NCBI GenBank assembly: GCA_023014335.1 | Contig: JAECYW010000009.1 | Location: 806,001 to 870,000, forward strand | From: Galerina marginata | Lineage: Eukaryota; Basidiomycota; Agaricomycetes; Agaricales; Galerinaceae | DNA length: 64,000 bases | Direction: 5' to 3' | Part shown: piece after piece, positions 48,536 through 58,673 of the stretch | Layout of the letters: the number at the start of each line of letters is the position of its first letter | Numbering within the stretch: position 1 is the stretch's first letter | Made by a program: the position numbers and the translations under genes | The notes under the pieces: generated by a model | What the model saw: only the letters and a program-made list of their open reading frames with translations | Databases searched by the model: none | What the model was told of the DNA's origin: nothing

Positions 48536-49378
48536 GGTTCCTTGCGCGCTAAAATAAGCAAACGGGGCACACTTCTGCGTAGACCCATGAGTGGGCAGTC
48601 TAAATCGGTAGCCGTTGGTACGTACCTGTCCTGCAGTCAAACAAGGCGGCACCTGACGGATCTTGGTGGTTGTCCACAGGAATATTGACCTGAAGACTGG
48701 TGGTGGGCCTATACGAGGCTCTACGCCGCACTTTTGCTCGATTTCTTCGACGTTGGGAGCAGGAAGATGGGTGGTCGGGATGAAGGTGGTTCAGCGTCTA
48801 ATACGCCGCCCATGGTCCAATTTGACGCCCAGCAAAGAGGCTCCGCGCTGCACGTGTCAAATAGGAGGGATACTCTACTATTGTTGTAGCATAGCATGGA
48901 ATAAACAAGCGGTAGAGCAGAGATAAAATGCGGGATGATGTGGAATTTTTCAAGGTATTGGGTGACTTGTGCGTCGCTTGGGTTCTTGTCAATTGTCAGG
49001 CACTGCATTCTGGAAATGGTTCCCGGAATGACGTAAACGGGTAAAGGGTTGAGAAATAGGGCGACAATTGCACAGAAAGGGTTGCAATTTGAATGCTTTA
49101 TCCTACGCCTTTGCGCGAAAGTATTAAGATGCTACTCAGCCAGTTTGCCGAATATCCTCACACATCCGACGCACTGTGGGTTCGCGGAGTTGGATCAATT
49201 TCGGAGATTATAAAATTCATCCGCCTATTCGGTTCCAGAAAAGCCGATCCGGGAGATGTGATTGGATGGGTGAACATCGATCAGGGCCAGTTACAGGAAA
49301 ATGCACGTCAATTTACGACTTTAGAACACTATACATTTGCGTGCTTCAAACTTCGACATTTTTTGTAACGACGTTCCG
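48536..49378. other. Intergenic region
   Basis: About 840 nt with no recognised gene. A minus-strand frame at 48721-49008 lies upstream of the F-box gene without a clear splice to it. Confidence 0.45.
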
Positions 49379-50165
49379 TTAGAGCTTGGAGCTGCCAACC
49401 GCTTCGGTGTAGCGAGACTCTGCCTCCTCAAAGTTAATGACGTTCCAGATGGCGGTAAGATACTGAAATAAATTGACCGTGAGTCTCCTCCTCAGTATAC
49501 AAGAATGGCTCCACTTACATCAGCTTTGACGTTCTTGTACTGAAGATAGAATGCGTGCTCCCAGATGTCAACGCCAATGATGGGAACAAGAGACAAAAGA
49601 GGATCCTGATTAGCGGTGGTCGTGATCTCAAGACGCTTGGTGGAGGGGTTAACACCCTAATAATAAAAGCATAAGAATTGTTTAAGAAGGAACTAATTTC
49701 GTCAAGGACTTACGAGCCAGCCCCATCCAGAGCCCTGGATGGCAGCAGTCGTAGCATTAAATTCCTTCTTCAAGGCGTCAAGAGAGCCGAACGACTGGTC
49801 GATGGCAGTCTTGAGCGGCCCGTCACGAAGGACGCCGCCGTTTCCTTTGCTAGCTGCAGCAGATGGAGCCAGGTTCTTCCAGAAAAGCGAGTGGTTGATA
49901 TGGCCTGATTGATTGTGATAAGCATTATATCGGGACAGTAAACGCAAGATTAAGTCTCCATACCGCCTCCGTTGAACTTCAAAGCAGCCTGGAGGGCAAT
50001 TCGCTCCTTAGGCGTAGAGGCTTTGGCGTACGCTGCCTCGGCAGCATTCAAGGCATTAACGTAAGTCTGATGATGCTTGGTGTGATGAAGAACCATGATC
50101 TCCTGGGAGATGTAAGGCTCGAGAGCATCGTAGCCGTAGGGAAGAGGTGGGAGAGTATTAGCCAT
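49379..50165 (-). CDS. Superoxide dismutase (Mn), cytosolic type
   Basis: Converts superoxide to hydrogen peroxide and oxygen. The start at 50165 reads [20 protein letters not shown] directly, so there is no mitochondrial presequence and the enzyme is probably cytosolic or peroxisomal. Metal ligands are visible: His in [17 protein letters not shown], His in [13 protein letters not shown] (joined across an intron), and Asp and His in [27 protein letters not shown] and [15 protein letters not shown] are also typical of Mn-SOD. About 205 residues in four exons; the last ends TEAVGSSKL at 49379. It faces the GAL80-like oxidoreductase gene across a shared 1.2-kb upstream region. Its 5' end was copied in a local duplication (see 53270). 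Confidence 0.95.
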
Positions 50166-51329
50166 GTTCAAAGTTTTCGTTTAGTTGAGAATGTGGTGGT
50201 CGAAGTTCAAGAGAGACTTTGTGAATCTCTTTATCGATAAGTTTGTGATCTCACACCACGTGTTGGAAGATGGCGTCATAAACCCCTATTCGACGATCAA
50301 CTGCTTTCGGTTCAAGTTGTCGTTCCGCTAAGGAGTCGATTACCTTCCTTCACCAAGCTGTGAATATACGAGGTTGACAGTCCCCATCTTTAACCATTTG
50401 ATATTGTCCTGCATCGCTTGACTCGATAGATCACAGCTCGAAACTGGAATAATGATGCTTCATCATCATGATTTCGTCAGAACTTCTTTTGCTGACAGAT
50501 CGGTTCGGGAAACACCCCAAAAGAAGAGGTTTACAGACCCTAGATCAGGCCTCAGGTGGATACGTAGATCGCCGGCGAGGTCCATAGAATTAGAAAGCCT
50601 CAAAATGTGCCAACAGTTAGAGGAATGGCTTGTCCGATAAACGGTGGCCCTTTGGAGTTCAAAAAAAAAATCCAAGGGGAACGGCGCTAAGCACTCACGG
50701 CCATTGAAAGGCTTGGAACACTCTAAGTCAGTATTGAAATCAAATCTGCACGCGATTGATCATGATCAGCTCAGCTGGAGGAAAGCGAAAAAATGAATTC
50801 CGGTGAGCCTCTGTGATAGAACGGGGTGGGAGAGAAAGTACGAAACGGCGACTTATATTATGTACAACTTGAATAGGCTACGAAACAACCGATAAATACG
50901 ACGCTGACCAGAAAACAGCGGTATGCTGAGAGACCGTATATATGGATGTCGCAAACTCTGTTTGTAAGCATCTCGATGTTGTCTACATATTTAACGAAGA
51001 GGTGCGGGCTAATGAATAATATCCAAACTAAAAACGAAACTTGAAAATTCCATTCTGCTCGAGTAGTGAGACTATTGAGGCTTGAGCCAGAGAAATTTTT
51101 CAAGTTTAAGTCTGTTTCAAGAAAGCAAACACAGAGGGCGATGTGCGCCGTTCATTCCTTATTGAGTCCTAACTCCGAGTACTACTTGGCGCCGCCGGTG
51201 GTGACGCATCCTGCTTAGCCTCGGCCCGTATGATTTCGTATATGTACCTGTATAGAGTCCAAAGACGAGATCTGAGAGAGGACGGCCTTATTCTCCGCTT
51301 CAAGTAGCTCTTCGAACACCTACCATTCC
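50166..51329. promoter_or_regulatory. Shared divergent upstream region of SOD and GAL80-like gene 1
   Basis: The SOD (-) and the oxidoreductase (+) are transcribed away from this region. It is largely repeated before the second oxidoreductase gene (53365-54337). No gene is recognised inside it. Confidence 0.6.
50257..50262. promoter_or_regulatory. E-box CACGTG upstream of the SOD gene
   Basis: A CACGTG core in the context CACACCACGTGT lies about 92 nt before the SOD start. The same context is kept at 53455-53460 in the duplicated copy although much around it has changed. Confidence 0.4.
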
Positions 51330-52595
51330 ATGTCTCCCATCAAAGTCGGGTTTGTTGGTCTCTCGTCAACAGGATGGGCAGCGTCCGTCATAGGCCCTGC
51401 CCTCACGCAGCCATCCATGAAAGAGCATTTCGACATCGTCGCGATCACCACCTCCTCGGACGCTTCTTCCAAAGTCGCATCTGACAAATACTCGCAGCAA
51501 ACGGGACACCCAGTCAAAGCATACTATGGGGACACGGGCAGCGCTGCCATGGCCGCTGATCCCGATGTGGAATTTGTGGCCGTTGCCGTCAAAGCGCCGG
51601 ATCACAAGAAGGCCGTGCTGCAGGCGATTGACGCTGGGAAGAACTTCTTTGTCGAATGGCCTGCTGGCACTAGCATACACGAGACGCAGGAAATCGCCGA
51701 AGCGGCACGCAAGAAGGGAGTCAGATCTATGGTCGGTTTACAGGCCAGAGAGTCTAAAGTGTTCACCAAGGTATGGCCAAATGCTCTTGCTGAAAGAACA
51801 TAAAATACAATTGGCGCTCCTCCTTTAGGTTAGGGAAATTATTCGATCCGGCAAGATAGGCGCTGTTCGATCAAGCAACTTCGTGAGTCCCCATCTGAAA
51901 AAAAGAAACGGAGATATTCCAACCACACCTATAGATTGTCATGTCGCCGAGAGAACATCTTGCATGGGCTCCTATCGGGAAGGAAAAAACCGCATACTAT
52001 CGCAAAGCGAATGGTTAGTTCAATTGTCATGTCTATTTGAAGCGGTGGACTTAATAATATTTAAGGTGTTAATCTTCTAAGCATCGTAGGCGGCCATGGT
52101 CTGGACATCTTTACCTCTGTCCTTGGCGGTTTCAAGACCATCTCGGCCACTAGTGCCACCGTGTATCCCACTGTTACGGTTGTCGACGATGAGGGAAAGT
52201 CAACCGGGCAGACTTTACCATCCGAAGTCCCTGACCACATCTCGATCACCGGTTTATTGGAGTCGGGAGCGTTGGTCAACATCTTCCTTCGTGCAGGATA
52301 CCCTTCGAAGCCGGGTAGGAGACAATTCCTATGGGAGATTGAGGGAGAAGAGGGCTCAATAAGGATGGAAGCCGAGGTCTTTGGCTATTTGGACCCGAAT
52401 ATCTATTTGAACGGTGAGAAAGTTGAAGTGGAAGAGGGACCGACGGGCGCTGCATACTCCGTAGCTGCCAGTTGGAAGGCTTTTGCTCAGGGCGACACTG
52501 CCCACTACCCCACCATAGAGGACGCGGTGAAAAACCATCAACTCTTACTCGCCGTTGAAAGAAGCTTCGAAGAAAGAGTTCCGGTGAACCTCTGA
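51330..52595 (+). CDS. Gfo/Idh/MocA-family (GAL80-like) oxidoreductase, copy 1
   Basis: NAD(P)-binding Rossmann protein of about 370 residues. The start at 51330 reads MSPIKVGFVGLSSTGWAAS, the dinucleotide-binding loop. Then follow VAITTSSDASSKVASDKY, DPDVEFVAVAVKAPDHKKAV and NFFVEWPAGTSIHETQEIAE, where EWP stands in the place of the family's EKP. Introns split KVFTK-VREIIRSGKIG, SSNF-IVMSPREHLAWAPIG and YYRKANG-GHGLDIFTSVLGG. The C-terminal beta domain (HISITGLLESGALVNIFLR) ends PVNL at 52595. Fungal relatives include the Gal80 regulator fold and small sugar oxidoreductases; with Lys replaced by Trp, catalysis is uncertain. The gene is intact and has a close duplicate at 54338. Confidence 0.88.
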
Positions 52596-52799
52596 CCTAC
52601 AAAGTCACTAGTCACTTATGAGCAAAGTCTCGTCAATTTTCCATTTAAATATACATCAACTGTTGTGTGGGTGTCGTTAACATCCTGATGATCTCGTCCA
52701 AAAATAAGCAACAGTAACATTTCCACAATGAAAGTTAATGGACGGCGGACCTTTGGGAGTTGGGAGGCTGCTCTCAAAGGTTGAATCTTGAAATAAAGC

Positions 52800-53269
52800 T
52801 AGTGCGAAAGCGTTCGTATCATTGACGATCCCGAGGTGCAAGGGCTTCCACAGGGACGCCATATTCCCACTCGGATAGTCCCAGTTGGTCGTAGTGATGC
52901 CACTCGGTGAGAAGGCCGAAACCCAGGCGGGAGGTCGCCAGGCGACTTCGGCGAAGTTTGAATAGGATACCGCTAATTTGAAGAGAATGTTGCCATCCGA
53001 AATCCAATGGGTCTCGTGCTGGGTAAACACCGGGCGCGTCCTTCTGATCCTTTTCCAAAGACCGGGTTCATCTGAGAATAAGCCTTCGGGGTGAGCATGA
53101 TCCGCAGCTTTCGCTTGGGCAGCCATATGGTGGGCTTGATTTTTGAAGACAGAGGAAGCGTTCAACGACAAGTCAACGTATAAAAGTATGCAAATGATAC
53201 AAGGTGTTCATTCCTCCGCATATTCTTCTAAATAAGATCGCGTAACAAAATTAGCCTCTGCCGAACCTC
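52800..53269 (-). pseudogene. Decayed BTB/POZ gene remnants
   Basis: On the minus strand one frame reads QHETHWISDGNILFKL, then another frame continues LRRSRLATSRLGFGLL, matching HDVHWLLDGSILLQIGKTRF and FKVHRSRLASESVWFQTL of the intact BTB gene downstream. The break means at least one frameshift. At 53205-53269 the DNA matches the 3' coding end of that same gene, with small deletions. The middle of the BTB protein is missing. It runs directly into the broken SOD fragment. Confidence 0.75.
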
Positions 53270-53361
53270 GCTTGGTGTGATGAAGGACCACGATCTCCTG
53301 GGAAACGTAAGGCTCGAGAGCATCGTAGCCGTTGGGAAGAGGTGGGAGAGTATTAGCCATG
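53270..53361 (-). pseudogene. Truncated Mn-SOD 5' fragment
   Basis: About 92 nt that match the first coding exon of the intact SOD (50075-50165), starting [20 protein letters not shown] and ending in VVLHHTK before it runs into BTB-derived sequence. No further SOD exon follows. The promoter-side flank is also duplicated, so this fragment may still be transcribed. Confidence 0.9.
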
Positions 53362-54337
53362 TTCAACGCTTTCGATTAGTTGGGAATGTGGTGGTCGAAG
53401 TTCAAGAGAGACCTTCCTCAGCCTGAGGGCTCTCAATAGGTCGTGATTTCACACCACGTGTCGGGCGATGGCATCATAAGACCGTCTTATTAGACCCCTA
53501 TTCCACGATCAATTGCTTTTGGATGTCGTTCCTAACGCTGAAGTCAATTTCCTACTTCCTAGCTCAACCACATATAGGGGATTGACAGCGACCGTTTTTA
53601 AGTATCTGACATTGCCCCTGCATCGCCTGGCTTGATATCTCACAACTCAAAATTGGCTCGAAATGATGTGCTTCATCATCATGATTTCGTCACTAATTCT
53701 CTTGCTGACAGACCAGTTCATGAAATATCCCAAAAGAAGAGGTTTACGAGATCAGGCATCAGGGTGGATACATATGCTAATATTTAGAGGAATGGCTCGT
53801 CTGATAATGGCAGCCCTTTCCCCGTATATGTAGGGTATGAGGAAGTTTGAAAAAAAATCCAAGGGGAATGGCGCTACATACCCACGGCCATTGGAACACT
53901 CGGGGTCAGTAATTGTCATCCTCGACTGCTGACCACGAAATAATAGCGAATGCTGACAGACCGTGTATATGGATATCACAAACTCTGTTTATAAGCTTCT
54001 CAAAGCTCGAAGAAAATAGTGTAATTATAAACGGGAGGTACGGGTTAATGGATATTTTCAAAAATCAAAATAATAATTCCATCCATAGAGCACTAGTCGC
54101 GCTTGATCCACAGCAATTCCTCGATTTTAAGTCTGTTTCGAGAAAGCAAAGGCAGAATGTGCCTCGTTTGTTCCTTATTGTCCTAAGATATTAACCTGTC
54201 GCCTCCCGGCCGTGACACATCTTGCTTAGCCTCGGCCCGTGAGGATTCTTGAATATCGAGTATATAGAGTCCAAGGATGAGAGGAAGGACGACCCCATTC
54301 TCCTCTTCAAGTAGCTCTTCGATCACCTACTATTTAC
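53362..54337. other. Upstream region of GAL80-like gene 2
   Basis: Diverged copy of 50166-51329; no gene recognised. Confidence 0.5.
53455..53460. promoter_or_regulatory. E-box CACGTG, duplicated copy
   Basis: Same CACACCACGTG context as at 50257, upstream of the SOD fragment and of the second oxidoreductase gene. Confidence 0.35.
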
Positions 54338-55619
54338 ATGTCTCCCATCAAAGTTGGGTTTGTTGGACTCTCATCCACCGGATGGGCAGCGTCCGTCATT
54401 GGCCCAGCCCTCACACAGCCATCCATGAAAGAGCATTTCGACATCGTCGCTGTCACTACCTCCTCGGACGCTTCTTCCAAAGTTGTGTCTGACAAATACT
54501 CGCTACAAACGGGACACCCGGTCAAACCGTACTATGGGGACACGGGCAGCGCTGCCATGGCCGCTGATCCCGATGTGGAATTTGTGGCCGTTTCCGTCAA
54601 AGCGCCGGATCATAAGAAGGCCGTGATGCAGGCGATTGACGCTGGGAAGAACTTCTTTGTCGAATGGCCTGCTGGCACTAGCATACACGAGACGCAGGAA
54701 ATCGCTGAAGCCGCACGCAACAAGGGAGTCAGATCCATGGTCGGTTTGCAGACCAGAGAGTCTAAAGTGTTCACCAAGGTATGGCCAAATGCTCCTCGCT
54801 GAAAGACGTGAAACGTAATTGTCGCTTCTCCTTTAGGTCAGGGAAATTATTAAATCTGGCAAGATAGGCGCTGTTCGGTCTAGCAACCTGGTGAGCCGCC
54901 ATCTGAATTTTCTGAAAATAAGCAACGGACATATTCCAACCACACCTATAGATTTCTACGGCGTCAAGAGAATTTCTGGTGTGGGCTCCTATCGGAAAGG
55001 AAAAAACCGCATACTATCGCAAAGCGAATGGTTAGTTCAATTGTTATGCCTATAGATTTGAAGCGGTGAACTTAACGATATTCAAGGTGTTACCCTTCTA
55101 AGCATCATAGGCGGACATTCCCTGGATCTCTTCACCTCCGTCCTCGGCAATTTCAAGACCGTCTCTGCCACCAGTGCAACCATGTATCCCACCGTCACAG
55201 TTGTCAACGATGAGGGAAAGCCTACCGGACAGACCTTACCATCCGAGGTCCCCGACCACATCTCGATCACCGGTTTACTGGAGTCGGGAGCACTGGTCAA
55301 CATCTTCTTTCGTTCCGGATATCCTTCGAAGCCAGGCAGGAGACCATTCCTTTGGGAGATCGAAGGTGAAGAGGGCTCAATAAGGATGGAAGCCGAGGGT
55401 TTTGTCAGCTATTCGGACCCAGACCTCTACTTAAACGGCGAGAAAGTCGAAGTGGAAGGGGGACCGACAGGAGCTGCGCACTCTGTAGCTGCCAGTTGGA
55501 AGGCTTTTGCTCAGGGTGACACTGCCCACTACCCTACCATAGAGGACGCGGTCAAAAACCATCAACTCTTACTCGCTGTTGAAAGAAGCTTCGAAGAAAG
55601 AGTCCCGGTGAACCTTTGA
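54338..55619 (+). CDS. Gfo/Idh/MocA-family (GAL80-like) oxidoreductase, copy 2
   Basis: Close duplicate of the gene at 51330, same start (MSPIKVGFVGLSSTGWAAS) and same introns. It keeps DPDVEFVAVSVKAPDHKKAV, NFFVEWPAGTSIHETQEIAE, KEKTAYYRKANG and the end ERVPVNL. The third exon differs most: copy 1 has IVMSPREHLAWAPIG, copy 2 ISTASREFLVWAPIG. Near the end copy 2 has FVSYSDPDLYLNGE against FGYLDPNIYLNGE, one residue longer. All splice sites look usable, so both copies may be active; the changes are mostly substitutions that keep the frame. Confidence 0.88.
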
Positions 55620-55833
55620 TCTACACAATTTATGAGCAAAGTCTCGTCAATTTTCCGTATAAATATATTACCTGTTGTGTGGGCGTGGTCGACATCCCCA
55701 ATGATCTTGTTCAAAAATAAGTAACTTCACGGCGAAAGATAATGAACAACGTTAACGTTAACGGTACCTTAGTATTTGGGAGCTTGCTCTCAAAAAGTTG
55801 GATCCAAGCGGTCTGGGTAATATTCTTATTTTG

Positions 55834-56070
55834 TCAAGCTGGTATCATTGACGACCATATGAATCGGACAGAGAACTCACTATCCTTTTCAAGGAGCAGG
55901 GTCGTCTGAAAGCCATTGAAATCCTTCGGGCTGTCGAGGATTAGATCCATGAACAGTTTGCTAAATGGTGTACTCGCCTGGCGAAACATCATTTGGGCCT
56001 TGACTCCAAGCTGGGCACATACTTCTGAAGACGCCCCAGCGCAAGGGTACATAATAATATATATATTTAA
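55834..56070 (-). pseudogene. Short BTB/POZ-like remnant
   Basis: A minus-strand frame contains STPFSKLFMDLILDSP and TTLLLEKDSEF, reminiscent of the BTB helix-strand part (FSKLF ... LLEKDS) but without flanking domain parts. It sits between the second oxidoreductase and the intact BTB gene and corresponds to the remnant area in unit 1. Low certainty on the family. Confidence 0.4.
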
Positions 56071-56084
56071 ATGACACGAGTTGT

Positions 56085-57163
56085 TCATTCCTCCGAGTCG
56101 ATATTAAGCCACTCCTCCATATTCTCCCAAATAAGATCGCGTTCCAAAATTAGCCTCCGACGAACCTCCTTCTCCGCTTGGTCACAAGTACTCGTCATAA
56201 GGGTAGACCTGGCCAGAAGGGCACCAATACCAAGAATCGGGTCGAAGGGGTGGGCCGTCTTAGCGTCCTTGAAATAATTGCACCGGTGCTGCCTGGAGCA
56301 CTTCTCTCCCCCACAAAGATGCTCCGTAATGGATCTAATTGAGTCCCACGACAGCGCAAGGCGTTTCTGAAGGTTTAACAGACGTATGAATTGCCCTGGC
56401 TTTAGCGTTACAAGGTCGCTATATGTTCCAGAAGGTTTATCGCCTTCCTTGGGATATTCAGCGAAGTTTGATCTGGCCAAGTCATAGAAAGAATGCCTTA
56501 AAATCTCGTTTACATTGAAGTCATCGCCCATCGACACGCCTTTTGCAGCGAGAGGAGAAGGTTTGGCTCGAAGTTTCGTCCAGTCATCCGGAAATGTGGT
56601 TGTTAAAACCTTCTTGGCGAATTTCTCGTACCGATCCACCTGGAAAAAATTAGCTGCCCCATATATGCGACCTAGGGTCTCAAAATCAGGCGTGGCAAAG
56701 ACGTAGTCACTGAAAAAGTGAAATAAACAGGTTGTTAAAGATTGATATAACGGACGTACATTCCCATCTGCATGGCCGTTAGCAATGCTGCGAAGTCATC
56801 CGCCTCACCCCCGTAATCGCAGTCAAGATAGAATAAGTCCATGCCGTCCACTGTCTCAGCATGTTCAAGGACGTGGTCTATCTCGCCCTGATACTCGAAG
56901 GGAGTCACGGTCTCGACAACACATCCCGCCCGTTGGTCGATGAGGGTCTGGAACCAGACTGACTCGCTAGCAAGGCGACTGCGGTGAACTTTAAACCGCG
57001 TCTTTCCAATTTGGAGAAGAATACTCCCGTCTAAGAGCCAATGAACATCGTGTTTTTCGTAAGTTTGCTGCGATTTGGTAGGAGGAGCTTCCGCATCAGG
57101 CTCGCCATCCTGAACATCGTCGTGTTTGCGTTTGGAAGGCGTTACCTTCTCAGAAGAAGACAT
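56085..57163 (-). CDS. BTB/POZ domain protein 1
   Basis: Mushroom-type BTB protein of about 340 residues. The start MSSSEKVTPSKRKHDDVQDG at 57163 is preferred; the frame is open farther upstream but only with a GTG. The N-terminal segment is charged and nuclear-signal-like (PSKRKHDD). The BTB core reads HDVHWLLDGSILLQIGKTRF, KVHRSRLASESVWFQTLIDQ, and MDLFYLDCDYGGEADDFAAL. After one intron, DYVFATPDFETLGRIYGAAN and a helical C-terminal region with Cys/His (CGGEKCSRQHRCNYF) follow, ending WLNIDSEE. BTB domains dimerise or recruit Cul3; partners are unknown. Its 3' end was the right boundary of the local duplication. Confidence 0.85.
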
Positions 57164-57637
57164 AGGAGATCCAACTTGTTCCGGTAAGCCCTGCTCTAAA
57201 CCGTCTTTAATTAATTCTTCCTTCACGTCTTGGGTGGCTAGGTTTCAAAGTAAACATAAAGGAGGAAGAGCAGCGCAACAGGATTGGAGGTGCCTACCTG
57301 AACACAAACGCTGGCTTCGTCGACCAGTTGAAGGGGTCATATGGCACCGTGGATACCTTAGAGCAGGTCCTATCGACGACAGAAGATGGTGAGACGTAGC
57401 ACCGGAGTGAAGGAATGGAAATTTCAAAAAATCTGTCCACCCAACAAATAGTGATACGCGTGACATACTTTAATCACGTGAGAGGACAGTTCGCGATTTA
57501 TTCAATTTAAATCACGCCAATGTTCGCGTCTGCCTTAGGAAGCAATAGGTCGACTCATGCGCTCAAGCGGCCCTTGAAAGCGAAAAATTCTATTACTCAA
57601 CGGAAGTTCAAAATGAATGGCTAAGTTCACAGAGATT

Positions 57638-58673
57638 TTATTCATCCACTACCCCCGACCAAATCCTCAGTCTACTCCATAGATCATTCCTTCCCGCGAC
57701 AAGCTTGGGGGAAATCCTATCAACTTCAGTACGACATAAGCTTTCTGACGAAAGCAGGTGCACAATAAGATGTTGCAACCCAACAATCGGGTCCAAAGGA
57801 TAAGACTTCCGCATTTGAATCGCCTTTTGGAGCATAAGCAAGGTTGAGCAGTTTGGGTCTGCACAGTCCGACTTCGTCGCAAATATCGCGATTGCATTGT
57901 CCCAGAAAGTCGTGAATTCTTTTTGAATATCCATTAACAGGAGAAGGTCGTCAGCGGATAGACTTCTCAGCGGATGCTTCCGTTTTGACTCCTCGTCAGA
58001 GCAATTATGAAAATTCGCTGGCGTCCTCGCTAGTTCATACAGGGCGCGTGGAACGACTCCTTTGACTGCCACATAAGTTCGACCAAGGTTGAATGCATCC
58101 ACCGCATGTGGAATGGCCGCAGAAGTTATTTCTGCTACAGAATCGGGGAACAGCGCTTCAATGCTGTTTTCCATGGCACGTTTAAATGACCGGAACCTGA
58201 AGAAAACCGCGGCAACAAAAACATCTTGAAGCACTGGGAATGAAGGTGGGTCGTCTAGGTATTCGCTATGAGAATATTAGGTGACAGGTTTACCGAATGG
58301 AAAATATGACGACGTACATTGCATTATCCATCGCCGTCAATAACTCTGCAAACTCTGTAGCCGTCGGACCATCAGGATAGTCAAGGTAAAAAAGATCCAA
58401 TCCATCGACCACTTGAGCGGATGCGAGAGCTTGGTCTATCTCTTCTTGATCCTCGAATTCATTGCCCTGAAGAATGCCCACCTGCCTCTCAAAGAGGCTG
58501 TTAAACCACGCGGAGTGAGCCACCAGACGGCTTCGGTGGAGCCTGAAACGAACTTGTCCTATCTGTAGCAGTACATTGCCGTCGACGAACCAGTGAGTAT
58601 CATGCTGCACTTGAGTCTCTACACGTGTCTTCTGACTAGGAGGTTCCATTCGTAGTTTTCGCTGCTGTAACAT
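57638..58673 (-). CDS. BTB/POZ domain protein 2
   Basis: Diverged tandem paralog of the BTB gene at 56085, same two-exon plan. The start at 58673 reads MLQQRKLRMEPPSQKTRVET (a second ATG is eight codons on). The BTB core is HDTHWFVDGNVLLQIGQVRF, RLHRSRLVAHSAWFNSLFER and GLDLFYLDYPDGPTATEFAE. The intron joins MDNAI to EYLDDPPSFPVLQDVFVAAV. The C-terminal region has SDCADPNCSTLLMLQKAI and ends LRIWSGVVDE. Spacing to the first BTB gene is about 470 nt, both on the minus strand. Confidence 0.84.

Larger units (their letters stand above)
50075..53269. repeat. Segmental duplication unit 1: SOD 5' end, GAL80-like gene 1, BTB remnants
   Basis: About 3.2 kb that aligns with 53270 to about 56170 in the same order. 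It starts inside SOD exon 1 and ends within sequence matching the C-terminal coding end of the BTB gene at 56085-57163. The end of this unit abuts the start of the next. Confidence 0.85.
53270..56170. repeat. Segmental duplication unit 2: SOD fragment, GAL80-like gene 2, BTB 3' flank
   Basis: Second copy of the unit at 50075-53269. It lacks roughly 200 nt of the BTB remnant region and part of the shared promoter, and continues on the right into the intact BTB gene. The right boundary is approximate. Confidence 0.85.

Noticed and set aside
57164..57226. Upstream extension of BTB gene 1
   Set aside because: The frame is open to 57226 but begins with GTG; the first ATG is at 57163.
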